Shown piece by piece: positions 10,100-20,696 of a stretch of DNA of 35,151 bases. This DNA comes from Bimuria novae-zelandiae CBS 107.79 (lineage: Eukaryota; Ascomycota; Dothideomycetes; Pleosporales; Didymosphaeriaceae): NCBI GenBank assembly GCA_010015655.1, contig ML976724.1, positions 44,011 through 79,161 on the forward strand. The letters run 5' to 3'. Numbering within the stretch: the first letter of the stretch is position 1; each line of letters opens with the position of its first letter. Made by a program: the position numbers and the translations under genes. Below the pieces are notes generated by a model. The model worked only from the letters and a program-made list of their open reading frames with translations. It ran no database searches and had not been told where the DNA came from.

Positions 10100-13000
10100 C
10101 GAACTAATAGATATATAGCCTATTATTAACCTAGATAGAGCCAAACTCCCACGCAAAAGGCCGACACCGCCGTTACTACTAGAAATAGCAAGTTACTAAT
10201 TAATTATCCGCGTAAACGACGACGATTAATAGAACCCTCTAACACGCCCATTAAAGCTATCAAACTCAGGTCTTAAGGTATATAAAGAAGACATTAAGTT
10301 CTATAAAATATAGCTTAAAGACTATAAGATAAAGGACAAAGAATACCGCGAGGAGAGAACAAGCCTTAAGAAAGTGGTTATCTATATCTAATCCACTATG
10401 TCACAACACCTGCAACGCAACTGCTGCAAGCCTAGAGAGCAGATCTAGTAATAGATTACGTCTCTAACCCAGACTATAGGCGTTAATAAGGAAGATAAGC
10501 TGGATAGGGCAAGAGCACAATACCTATAGGCCCTTAAGCTAATAAGATAACCCTTAAACTAGGATACCTGGCTAACTAAGTATAATTAGGTAGCTATAGA
10601 AGTAGAGACAAATAATATTGCTAAAATATAATTAATCTATAATACTATAAAGGACTTCCTGGCTGCGATCATGAAGGCTGCCCCTACGTGGGGAGTGTCC
10701 TTTTAAGAAACTAGACGCCGAGACGCAGATATGACAAGGAAGGAGATAATAAAACGCTTCCGAGAATATATAGTAATACTACACCTGATTAAGGGCAAAT
10801 AGTATAGGGGCGCCTTTACTACTAGTGAGCTATCTCTTGCTGTTGGTGGTGCATTTACCCCAGGCACTGACAGGGACGCCTCTTACGCTGCTGAAGACGC
10901 GCCATCTTCCACGAATAACTAACGTAGATAGGGAAGACCTTGACAAAAACGATTATTTAGTCAAAGTACCATATCTAAGCAGTCCTCGATAGAGGATACA
11001 ACGGTAGTTGAAGGCAAAAAATGCCCTACTTATGAATAAAGGCATAGTCTAAAAGACTGCTTCTACGCATATCCGGACCATGCACCAGAGTGGTTTAGGC
11101 CACGACCTGGCTTTATAGATATAGTATAATTCAGGATCTAAAATGATTTAGGCCTACAAGAGAAGATGAGGAAGGTGAAAAGACTAAAGTCTTAAATACC
11201 TAGAATTAAATTATTACATACTCCTACTCCACCTCGAATCACTAAGGCTAATAATAAATGACTAGATAGACGCAAGATTACTAAAATCCTAGCGAGCTTT
11301 AATGTCGCATCCTTCTACACTAACCTAAACACGTACCCACTGCGACGCTTAGCCATACTTGATTTAGGCACAACCTGCCATATCTTTAACGACATTAATC
11401 GCTTTATCTTATACCGGCCACCGGCGCCAGGAGACTTTATATAGGCAGGAAATACATAAATATGGATTAAAGAATACGGGAGCGTCTATCTTAACGTATA
11501 GAGTGTAAACGGTAATTAATTAATATAGCTAGATAATATAGCCTATTACCCTAATCTGCTCTGCAACCTTGTATCGTTCCAATTACTCTAGAGGCAAGGC
11601 CTTTGGTGGGACACAAGGGCAGAACCAACCACTCTAAAGAGAAGAGATAATACTATGCTAGCAGAACTTTAAGAATTATATAGATAATGGGTGTTAGAAC
11701 ACAGAACAAGGCCAGTAGGCAGTACACCTACTAAAGCTACGCATGCCACCCACAAAACTAACACGCGCACTAAATAAAGACCGTAAAAGGCAAACGCGTA
11801 GACTTGGCACTAATAACTAGGCTATCTAGGCCCTTAGGCCCTCAAACACCTCGTGTAGTAATCTAAGGGGGTAAGGATTAAAGGCCTCCCTATAGTTAAG
11901 TGTAACGCCTGCGGTAAAGCAAAACTAAAATAGTAAATACGCCGGCAAGCCAAGGAGCAAATAGAAGGTCCTGGCGAGCGAGTTGCAATTAATTTTTACA
12001 ACTATAAAATAGACAGCTTAATAAGAGAGAAGAGCTAAATACTAATTACTAATTAATTCTTAGGCTTTGCATAGGACCTCTACTTTAAGGATAACTACCT
12101 AGCACGCTTAATTATTAAATTACTTAGCACTTTTATATAGTTTATAAAAGTATAATACAATATTATAGTAAAAGTAATTAAATCTAATAATAAGATCTTC
12201 TCTATTAAGGTAAACGTTAAGAAGTGGTGCGCAGCGCAAGGCATTAAGATTAAGCCTTTAGTATCTAATACTTAAGTATAAAATAAAGAAGTAGAACGCT
12301 TAAGGGGTGTAATTAAGGACAAAGCGCGCGTAATACGACTTAACTCTAACCTACCCTAGTAGATATAGCCTAAGATTACCCAAGCCGCAGTCTACTTGTA
12401 TAATTAAACACTAAACTACGCTAATTAATGGCGATCTCTATATAAAGTGTTCTTTACGATAATAGCCTTTTAGAACGGCATTATTACCTAACCAAAGAAG
12501 CCTAATTAAGCTTACCTAAAAGCATATGGCTGCAAAGCCTTTGCGAGGACCGATAATACAAAACGCGGCAAAAGCAGGCTTTAGAGGCTTAGCCCTAAAG
12601 TATAGATTAGCTACCTTGTTAGCTATAGATTAACTAATATCTGGAGAATATAGATTCCCTCTCTAGCGAAGACAATTAGTACTCGCGACGTAATATTCGA
12701 CAAGAATACTATGTTCTTAGGTAAAACTAAAGACCTAATAGACAACCTTATGCACAGTACATTAGAAGAAATAGTAGCCTAGGTACGATTAGTAGAGGTA
12801 CCTTCCTTACCTTAACAAGAGTATGCCACTGAGTCCTTCTTTAAGGATGAAACAATCAGTGAAGCGCCAGAGGAAGAGGCTCCTGAGTGCAGGCAAGGCA
12901 GGAGAGCTAGGTACAAATATCCAACGCCTCCCTTAACGCCGCCGCCAGTGACACTCCTTGCACAACTAATGGCAGGAGGCAATCAAGCTAAACTACCCTA

Positions 13001-14793
13001 AATATAGCAAATAGAGTAATTGCAAACAGGGCAGGTGCAAACAAACCTATAGGCCGCAGCCTTTATAGCAGGCACCAAAGCCAGTAGTAGCGGCAAATAC
13101 AAAGGCAAGGCTCTTAATAAAGCGCAGCTTTAATAAATAATTATATTAGGCAAGAAGCCACATCGAAGCGTGCTTCTAGAGCCACCTACATGCTAAAACA
13201 AGCTCGAAGATCACCTACTCTATAATATATAGAAGGAAGCAGAACGTTCCCATCTACAGAGCCACAAGGAAATAAAGTCTTAGAGTGAGATCGTAGTAGC
13301 TCTAGTAAAGATAGTAGGCTATTAAATCCTCGACTGCATGTGGGTATATACCTATAAATTTAACAAACACCATTAATTGTAGAAATACAAAGCAAGACTG
13401 GTAGTGCGAGATAATTAATAGCGGCACCTTACCTCGCAAGAAACCTACGCTGTAATACTTATAAGATAATTATTCTACATGCTTATAGTAATTATAGCTT
13501 AGTTTAACCTAGAGCTTATCTAACACAACGTTACCAACGCGTTTGTCTATGCAAAGCTAGATAAAGAAATCTACATAAGAATGCCTCGCGGCTACTCGCG
13601 AGCAGGCATAGTCCTTAAACTACACAAAGCACTATATAGACTGCGCATATCTCTACTACTTTAGTAAAGAGAGTTTACATTAACGCTCCGTGATATTAGC
13701 TTTAAAACAGTGCCTCACGAGCCATGCTGCCTTATTAAAAACGGTATTATTATCTTCTTCTATATAGATAACCTTATTATTACCTATAATAAGTTATAAA
13801 AGCAGGCTGCTAAAGCTGCTCTTGTAATAATAGGTACTAAATTTATACTTACGGGTGGCAAAGACCTGTAGTGGTTTCTAGGAATTAAAATTATTAGGGA
13901 CCGCTTAAGTAGAAAGATCTAGCTTTTATAAGCTTTATATATTAACAAAATATCGCGCCTTATTAATCACCATGAGATTCGCCATAATACCCTAATAGGT
14001 TCAATCGAATTACTTCTAAGGACAGGACTAGCTAGTAAGGGTGAGATTAATTAATACTAGCGCAAAGTTAGATTAATTCTCTATGCTATAGTTATATTTT
14101 AACTAGATATTGCCTTTGCAAGTTCCCGATTATCACGATTCCTATCTAACCTAAGTAAAGAGCACTAAGCGGCTGCCAACCAAGTTCTCCTTTACCTTGC
14201 TAATACTAGATTACTAGGTCTTTAGCTTAGGGGTGTAGATACTTTAGAAGTGGCAAGTGACGCATCCTTTGCCGATAATACACTTGACCGCAAGAGCTCG
14301 CAAGGATACATTATTAAGCTATTTAGTGGCCTAATCGCCTGGAAAGCAAATAAGCAAGATATAGTCACTACATTAATAACTAAAGCCGAATTACTAGCAC
14401 TATTGTAAGTGGCTAAGGAGGCACTATTTACATCCCGATTGCTAAAGGAGCTAAAGATTAACCTTAGCAATTCCCTTATTATAATTAATTATAATAATTA
14501 GCAAATAATCTAACTTATTACTAAAGAAATTGCCAAGTTGCAGACTAAGCTCCGTTATATAGATATCTATAATTATTAGCTAAGACAAGAGGTCGCACTA
14601 CGAACAATTAAGGTGGACTATTAACGCTTAGAGGACATGGCCGTAGATAGACTTATAAAGGCCTTGCCTATAAACAAATAGAGCAAGTTTCTAAGTAAAC
14701 TAGGACTTAAAGATATATTAGACAAGATTACTAATTAAGAGGTTACCCTGCAGGATCTACAGCAGAGGATAGAGGCCTTTAAGTTAGAATAAT
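10100..14793 (+). pseudogene. gag-pol of Copia element B, RIP-interrupted
   Basis: One reading frame (bases divisible by three) carries all recognisable domains at the points checked, with many TAA/TAG stops. Gag zinc knuckle: C-P-T-Y, then RHSLKDCFYAYP, from 11022. Protease: LAILDLGTTCHIFND at about 11350-11393, where the D-S-G-x-T motif is expected. Integrase zinc region: VKCNACGKAK at about 11895. Integrase core: VAINFYNYKIDSLIREK near 11985, then VIKDKARVIRLNSNLP near 12310. Reverse transcriptase: FYIDNLIITYN at 13758, where Y-V/I-D-D is expected, and WFLGIKI. RNase H: ASDASFADNTLDRKSSQGYI at about 14256-14310. The start codon was not determined and is approximate. The continuous frame suggests damage mainly by substitution rather than indels. 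Confidence 0.85.
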
Positions 14794-14831
14794 AGACAAA
14801 TGCGAAAGGTCTAGCTTAAGGATAGGCTTAA

Positions 14832-14841
14832 GCTGAGGGGG
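14832..14841 (+). other. polypurine tract of Copia element B
   Basis: GCTGAGGGGG lies immediately before the TG of the 3' LTR, the site where plus-strand DNA synthesis would be primed. The same string recurs inside both LTRs before the internal U3-like duplicate. Confidence 0.7.
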
Positions 14842-15224
14842 TGTATCCGATTACATGGCCCTTTGCATCTGCAAGGAGGCTGGCGCACCTACGCCCGTAC
14901 ATTCCGCCTATGCTGAGGGGGTGTGTCCGACCACATGGTCCTTTGCATATGCAAGGAGGCTAGCGCACTTACGCCCTTGCATTCCGCCCTTATATTCCGC
15001 CCTCGCATTCCGCCCTCGCTTAACGCGCAAGGAATGACGCAAGGAATAAAGTAAGAATAAAGCAAGGGATAAAGCAAGGGATATCTAGGCAGGCAACCTA
15101 AAGATAAAAGGCAGAGTCCTAGACCTCTTAGACACAGAGAATTCAGCACACACAATTTATACCTTAATTCATCTTAATCAATTATCATCTTTTCATCTTA
15201 TCAGATTACCCTTCCAATCTGACA
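14842..15224 (+). repeat. 3' LTR of Copia element B
   Basis: The LTR is 383 bp, starting TGTATCCGATTACATGG and ending CCAATCTGACA. It has a 2-bp indel near its start relative to the left LTR and the same internal duplication (second unit from about 14920). Many CpA sites lost in the left LTR are intact here. Confidence 0.92.
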
Positions 15225-15229
15225 AAAGG
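15225..15229. repeat. target-site duplication, right copy (AAAGG)
   Basis: AAAGG follows the terminal GACA of the right LTR and matches the left copy exactly. Confidence 0.9.
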
Positions 15230-15720
15230 ATAGGTAATACGCAAGGCCTTTATAAACTAACTCTAATAGTAGCCACGATGCTTACTGCCCACAACCTTCC
15301 CCTACAACTAGAGGAGCCTAAGATCTTAGCCTATATGATCTACCCTTATATCGCCTATCGAGTGGACAGCTCCGCTAGTAGGCGTCTGCCCCACCCACAC
15401 TCCTTTCACCATAAAAGAGAAGTTGCCAGTGTCTGTACCCCCTTGCTGTCTACACAATCTACTATACAACCTAACCGGAAACTTCGTCCCGTGCTGCTGC
15501 ACAAACAACCGGAAGCTCCACTCCGTGCTGCTACACAAACCCGACGCCGTGTAACGTACACGTAGCGCAGCCTCACTGTAACTCCGTGTACTAACAAACA
15601 CAGAGCAAACTTGGAGCTATATAGCACTATTTGGTCTAATAGTAGATAGAGAAGATAGAAACTAGAGATTTGTTACTTATGCACTTGTTATTCCCTTTCA
15701 CACCTATGAACCAACAAACG
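15230..15720 (+). mobile_element. probable 3' end / LTR remains of Copia element A
   Basis: Joining the sequences across the Copia B insertion gives V-K-G-(stop)-V-I-R-K-A before further stops, which resembles the end of fungal Copia Pol proteins where a G-W-V-E-R block is common. The following ~400 bp are less AT-rich, non-coding and contain a 34-bp tandem duplication. An LTR is therefore plausible, but no partner LTR is in the window and its borders were not found. Confidence 0.4.
15473..15540 (+). repeat. 34-bp tandem duplication (two units)
   Basis: Units 15473-15506 and 15507-15540 both begin AACCGGAA and end CACAAAC, sharing the core CCGTGCTGCT. They differ at a few positions. Possibly part of an LTR promoter region. 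Confidence 0.7.
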
Positions 15721-16310
15721 TAGCTTAGTAAATTAACGCTAGCTGTAAGGCTATACTATTAGTATAAATATATGTAACTATTATTATTTATTTATAATTA
15801 TTATTTTAAATAACCTACTAGCGTAGCCTTGCCTTATATTACCACCATATAAAGACTCTCTTTATTTTAGTAAGTATCTTAATAAGGAAGCCCTTCTTAT
15901 TTATATTATAAATATTATATAGCTTAACGTTATATTAGATAATCTTATTACTTAGTAGCTTAAAAAAGTTTATATTTAAAGGTTAAATTAGCGCGATAGT
16001 GTTAAGTATTAATAAAAGTAGTCTACTAATTTATAAGCTTAATACTATTACGCTTAAAAAGGCAATTTACCTAATTTATTTTTAGTTTTTTTTAGGCTAT
16101 CTAAGCTATAAAATTTTATATTATTTATTTTATAAGAGGTATTCCGCGTGCGTAAAGCTTATCTATATATTTTATTATATACTTTAAATATCCTGCCACC
16201 TTTTCAATAGCGTTATTTAATTAACGCCGTGTTTTTTTATAAGTTATATATAATTAGGTTTATTTCTAAGTTTTAGTAGTTATAGAGATATTAATTTTTA
16301 AAGTTTATGG
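15721..16310. other. AT-rich repeat-derived DNA, unassigned
   Basis: This segment is very AT-rich, with CpA almost absent, like the other RIPed stretches. No domain was recognised on either strand. The change to normal composition at about 16305-16330 is abrupt. Confidence 0.5.
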
Positions 16311-16431
16311 TAGATTTGGTAAAAGTGGGCGTTGCCTGGGACCGTGCGTTGCTTGGCGGATCACGTTAGCTCCGAAGACGCCCCGACTTCACACCCTGCG
16401 CGCGTGCGACGTTGCCATCACGATCCTCAAA

Positions 16432-17454
16432 ATGCCCACCGAAATTCTGATTGTTGGCGCAGGCGCCATTGGGGCCTTTTACGCGTCGCGCCTCGCCCAG
16501 GTCCCCGATGTACACGTCTCCGTCATCTGTCGCTCAAACTACAGTGCAGTAAAAGCGAATGGCTTCCAAGTGACATCACCACAATACGGTGACTACACAT
16601 TCACACCGACGCACACATTCGCAAATCCGGACGAAGCGCGAAATAGTCGAAAAAAATGGGACTATATCGTCGTCAGTACAAAGGCGCTGCCTGACGTCAG
16701 CGACGACTCTGCGATACTGGAGGGTCTGGTTAGCGATCGGACTGCAATCGTGCTTATACAAAACGGGCTGGGCGTGGAAGAGCCGTATGCGAAGCGTTTT
16801 CCACGTGCCAGCATTTGCAGCGCTGTAACAATCGCGAGTTGTGCGCAGACGAGCCCCGGCTACATCAAACACAACCGCTGGACGCGAATAAACAGCGGCC
16901 CATACCTGCCTCATCTCGATACAGGAGGCGCGAAGGACACGGATAGCAGGGTCATCGAGCAAAACAATGTTTTTATAGTACTGCTACAAGAAGGCGGCAT
17001 CACGGACGCGGAAGCCTATGACCACGCTAAACTGCAGCTGGTCCGCTGGCATAAGATCGCTATCAACGCCTCTATGAACCCGTCTTCTGTGCTTGCAGGC
17101 GGCATTTCGAATAACGCCATGTCAAACGATCCTGAACTTTCGATACATCTGAAAGGTGTCATGGAAGAGGTGCTCGCGACCGCACCCAAGGTCCTAGGCA
17201 AGCCATTTCCCAGCGAATTCGCGACCCCGGACCGTATCTTGCGAAGTACGCAGAAAAACACAAGCGGTAGCAAGCCGAGCATGGCGCTCGACTGGGATCA
17301 AGGGAAGACAATGGAGTTGGAAGTCATCCTCGGCAATCCGATTAGGATAGCCAGGGAGAGAGGTTTCGAAATGCCCAGGATGCAGACGTTGTATGCACTG
17401 CTGAGAATGGCGCAAGAGACTCGCAACAAGGCGAAGCAGAAGAGCAAACTATAA
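16432..17454 (+). CDS. ketopantoate reductase-like (ApbA/PanE family) oxidoreductase
   Basis: Single-exon gene, 340 aa. The family reduces 2-dehydropantoate to pantoate with NADPH on the way to coenzyme A; fungi carry several paralogues of unknown substrate. Visible features: Rossmann motif VGAGAIG at residues 8-14 after a short beta strand; VSTKA (81-85); IQNGLG (109-114); the catalytic-domain block RWHKIAINASMNPSS with Lys208, Asn212 and Asn216; and a C-terminal SMALDWDQGKTMELEVILGN (about 283-302) with the conserved Glu of the E-x-x-x-x-x-G-N pattern. Length is normal for the family. The ATG at 16432 is followed at once by the Rossmann strand, so no earlier start is needed. Only about 110 bp separate it from RIPed repeat DNA. 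The exact substrate is not shown by the sequence. Confidence 0.9.
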   Translation: MPTEILIVGAGAIGAFYASRLAQVPDVHVSVICRSNYSAVKANGFQVTSPQYGDYTFTPTHTFANPDEARNSRKKWDYIVVSTKALPDVSDDSAILEGLVSDRTAIVLIQNGLGVEEPYAKRFPRASICSAVTIASCAQTSPGYIKHNRWTRINSGPYLPHLDTGGAKDTDSRVIEQNNVFIVLLQEGGITDAEAYDHAKLQLVRWHKIAINASMNPSSVLAGGISNNAMSNDPELSIHLKGVMEEVLATAPKVLGKPFPSEFATPDRILRSTQKNTSGSKPSMALDWDQGKTMELEVILGNPIRIARERGFEMPRMQTLYALLRMAQETRNKAKQKSKL

Positions 17455-18731
17455 CAGGTTTGGTACATACTTGCGTCGATTGGACTGCCATGTGAGCCTT
17501 TGCCCATGAGGGTGGATTAACGAGAGAAATGATATTTGGGTGACCTCGTCACAACCCACGAACAATCAAAAAGATAATTTTAGAGCGCTGAGCGCTGACC
17601 TTGGCGACCAGTGATTGAACCGCAGCGCTCATTTCCGCGACACCCACCGTCCATTTCTGTTTCCGTCCCCACTTTAACATCGCCCAGCCTTCACCCTCAT
17701 CGACTTCCGGAACAAAACGATGCTCGGCTGGCCCGAATCCGTAGTTTTTAAACAAGGCGGTTCCGGGTTTTAAAACCTTTGGTGTTCGCTTCGAAACGCG
17801 GAGTTGAAACGATGGTCAATCAGCGCCAAGCTGCGATTAGCGAAGAGCTGGTTCAAGCCTCTGCTAGGAGCTCACGTTTCTACGATCAAGCACTGCTTGA
17901 AGCGACACTATTGAGTAAGAATTATCTTGGCTGTAGCTTGCTACCTCCTAGAGGCTTGTTGGTGGCCTTCTGACGGATCTTGCCGTGCCGGTCGCGCTGT
18001 TTGCCGATCCCGACCTCGCAATGCGGACAGTGCAACACGCATCCTTTCAGGTTTTCTAGAGGCCTCGAAAGAACCCGTATCTCGCAATGATCGAAAAGGA
18101 GCCGATGGGTATGCGTTTGTTGTGCGTCCTATAGGTCCCTACCCAGCGCCCATGCTCAAACACAGACGACTGTCCAGTCAAACGCACACGGCTGCCCAAA
18201 ATCCAAAATGGGCAACACATGAAGCACCCCACATTGGCCACAAAAACACTCCACGCTTCGAAACGCTACCGGAGCCACATGCACAGTCGGTAACTATGCC
18301 TTTCTCCCTGCTCTCACCAGCAAACAGAGCGAAGCCAAGGGATTATGGAAACACTATATCACAGCCAAGTCTTCAGTAGCCACCCTTTGAGGCAAGAATC
18401 ACTGCGGTTGTACCACAAACCCAGGCCTTGGTCTCCCACAAGGTTTAGACCGAGGGTGAAGAAAGGCGTCTGCGACCGCAACTGGCTCCTTCCGGCCAAA
18501 AACCAAGAAGCAAGGAGAGCACCGCCACTTGAGCCTCCAAAGACAGAGAGATATCGTGCATGTACAAATAGGCCGGTCAGGACGACAGTCAGAATGCATC
18601 CGGCATCACCATCCTCTCTACTCTACTCTTCTAATCCAGCCTGCAGCTAGTCTGGGTCCTTTAATTCTACATTCTATCATTTACAGGTTGATCCTTACAC
18701 CTCTATTTCTTAACTCTTCACACATATCAAA
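17455..18731. other. intergenic region between reductase and Egh16-like gene
   Basis: 1.28 kb of normal composition. It holds the reductase 3' UTR and the upstream region of the Egh16-like gene, with a pyrimidine-rich leader before the ATG at 18732. No RNA gene was recognised. A protein-like open frame on the minus strand is listed separately; other frames look like noise. Confidence 0.6.
17549..17815 (-). CDS. unrecognised possible exon (88 codons), uncertain
   Basis: A minus-strand frame is open from the codon after a TGA at 17818-17816 to a TGA at 17551-17549. It has no ATG near its start, so it could only be a terminal exon. The peptide looks protein-like, with KPGTALFKNYGFGP and GEGWAMLKWGRKQKW, rich in aromatic and charged residues and free of low complexity. 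I do not recognise a family. An overlapping plus-strand frame (17812-17973) is equally open, so chance remains likely. Confidence 0.2.
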   Translation of the reverse strand, partial: PSFQLRVSKRTPKVLKPGTALFKNYGFGPAEHRFVPEVDEGEGWAMLKWGRKQKWTVGVAEMSAAVQSLVAKVSAQRSKIIFLIVRGL

Positions 18732-19774
18732 ATGCGCTACTCTCTCATCCTCACAGGCGCGCTCGCCACCTATGTCTCCGCTCACGGCACCGTCGTCCGC
18801 ATGAACGGCGCCAACGGTGTCACGATGCCCGGCTTGACGGTCGCGGACGGCACTCCTCGTGATTGCTCCTCCAAGTGAGTCCTCTTATCACATCATTCGC
18901 ATCAGATTACTAACAGCAACCAGTGGTTGCGGTTCCCAGGCCGACACTGCTATCATCCGCGACAAGGAGATCGCCTCTGGTAAGGCTGGACCTCTCGGTC
19001 GCACCCAGGGCAACGGCAACGTCGACCCTGCCGTTATGATCGCAGCCTTCATGGGAACTGGCGGTGCTGCGGCGCCCCCGGTCAACCAGGGTGCCTCCGG
19101 CGCAACTGGTGTTGAGGACGATCTCTCTGGCACTCCTGCCGGCAACACGAAGAAGAGGCAGCTTCTCGGTGGTCTCCTCGGTGGTGCGGGCGGTGGTGCG
19201 GGCGGTGCTGGTGCTACTGGCATCGCAGGCCTTCTCGGCGGCGGCGGTAATAAGGCTACGGGTCCCCCAGAGAGCAGTGTCGCTGCTGCGGCCGGCGCGG
19301 GTGCAACCAGCGGCTTGCCGACTGCCAACGCTGACGGCACCGTCAACATGACCTTCCGCCAGGTATATTCTCCCTTCCCCTTCCCCGACCACGCCACACG
19401 ATCGCTAACAGAGAGCATAGATCAACCAGGACGGCGCAGGCCCCATGACGGCTGACGTCGACGGCACCTCCGGCGGTACTGATCCCGCTGCCTTCCAGCC
19501 GGCCACTGTCACGAAGGACGTCCCGGGTCTCGGTGTCCAGGGTATCTCGCTCGCCACCTCCACAGAGTTCGACATGCAGATCCAGATGCCGGCGGGCATG
19601 ACCTGCGACGCGACCGTCGCGGGCGTCAACAACGTCTGCGTTGCCCGCGTGCGCAACGGCGCCGCCGCCGGGCCCTTCGGAGGGTCCGTCGCTTTCACCC
19701 AGGACGCGGCGACCCGCAAGAGGGCGATCGCTTACCGCCTCAAGAAGCGCATGGAGATTGGCAACATCCACTAG
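18732..19774 (+). CDS. Egh16-like (GAS/MAS-type) secreted protein; exons 18732-18874, 18924-19362, 19421-19774
   Basis: Spliced product of 311 aa. Introns are 18875-18923 (GTGAGT..CAG, branch CTAAC) and 19363-19420 (GTATAT..TAG, branch CTAAC). A hydrophobic signal peptide covers residues 1-17, with likely cleavage after YVSA, giving an N-terminus HGTVVRMNGANG as in Egh16/GAS1/MAS-type appressorium-associated proteins of fungi. Conserved-looking blocks are CGSQADTAII (50-59), NVDPAVMIAAFMGTGG (80-95), TFRQINQDGAGP (191-202) and FDMQIQMPAGMTC ending at Cys256, with four cysteines in the mature part (45, 50, 256, 267). A Gly/Ala-rich insert occupies about 129-156 just after a dibasic KKR (124-126). 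RKR (293-295) and KKR (302-304) lie near the C-terminus, so Kex2-type processing is possible. Homologues are linked to host interaction in several fungi, but the biochemical role is unknown. Family call is by eye. Confidence 0.85.
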
Positions 19775-20696
19775 AGAGTAACAGGGATGTACGGTGAAAC
19801 TTGTTGGATAGCGATGGAGTTAGAATGGAAGGGTTGTTAGTGGAGTGGGTTTGAGAGGATGCCTTGTTAATATGGATGCCTGGTACCGATAACTTTTCTT
19901 CTTGTGGATACACTCGCTTGGTAGGGCGGGTCTGTGTCCGCTGGGTCTGCGACTCGTGGACTATGACTGCAATGAATTTCCTGTCTCTTTATAAGTCTTG
20001 AAGGTGCCTGGGTGGAGGTGATGTCTTTGTTTGCGGGTTGTGAAGGTTGCGGAAGGATAGGAGAAGACGGGTTTGGTGCATCGGGATCTCTCTCCGAACA
20101 ACTCGTTTAAGTTCATGTGATTATGCTGATAGTAAGACAACCTGACTTTGTCAGATATGTCATACGAAGTATTGTAGTGCTTGCTTCGAAAGTGATTATT
20201 TCCAGAGCATGGTAGGGCGGCTGTCTCAAAAGGGTAAATGCGGTGAATGGGAAGCATAGGACTGTGGACTGGGCAGGTCAACGTTCGTGGTGATACAAGA
20301 AAATTTTGATCCTGCGAAAAAGGGTACCCTTGGGACTTGAGGGCCAGAGCTACACCAGCGGAGGGAAATCATGCAGAATGGGAGACACCGGAAATTCATG
20401 GGAGATCTGTGCCCTATGCTAAACTTCCTGGCATCTGGGCCTGCAGTTCAGCTAGAGTTAGCCGTATCTAGGTAGGGACATCCAGCGTAGAACGTGGACG
20501 TAAGAACAAGATGAGAGATTCGATGCCTGAAGTTTCCCTTCGGCTTTAAAATCTAACGTTAAACGCAAGGTCATTTATCACATTGTGTATCTTTAATTGA
20601 GTTCCCTCGCTGCACCAACACTTCTAGAAGGAAATTTAGGCGTGCTTCTTATTACTGGACATGTCTATCTTCATATACTTCACGAACACGCCGGTC
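19775..20696. other. convergent intergenic region
   Basis: About 0.9 kb between the 3' ends of two convergent genes. It should hold both 3' UTRs. No further gene, RNA or repeat was recognised; the minus-strand open frame at 19961-20281 shows no protein-like features. Confidence 0.6.

Larger units (their letters stand above)
9588..15224 (+). mobile_element. Complete but RIP-damaged Ty1/Copia LTR retrotransposon (element B)
   Basis: The element is bounded by two direct LTRs starting TG and ending CA, and flanked by the 5-bp target duplication AAAGG on both sides (9583-9587 and 15225-15229). A polypurine tract (GCTGAGGGGG) abuts the 3' LTR. Total length is 5637 bp. The internal region encodes, in order, Gag zinc knuckle, protease, integrase, reverse transcriptase and RNase H, the Copia order. 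It is inserted in the same orientation as Copia element A, close to the end of that element's Pol frame. Confidence 0.93.

Noticed and set aside
14222..14470. Minus-strand 82-codon frame
   Set aside because: It is the antisense of the conserved Copia RNase H region, which reads correctly on the plus strand.
9587..15155. Open frames of 60-88 codons inside the Copia LTRs on both strands
   Set aside because: They repeat in both LTRs and come from LTR repeat units, not genes.
17779..18650. Overlapping plus-strand open frames upstream of the Egh16-like gene
   Set aside because: They overlap each other in different frames and lack conserved motifs; the stretch is better read as intergenic/promoter DNA.
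18888..19418. Minus-strand frames of 160-176 codons across the Egh16-like gene
   Set aside because: Pro/Ala-rich antisense shadows of a GC-rich coding region with clear plus-strand introns and signal peptide.
16432..19774. Biosynthetic gene cluster including the reductase and neighbours
   Set aside because: No core synthase, transporter or transcription factor is present; neighbours have unrelated roles.
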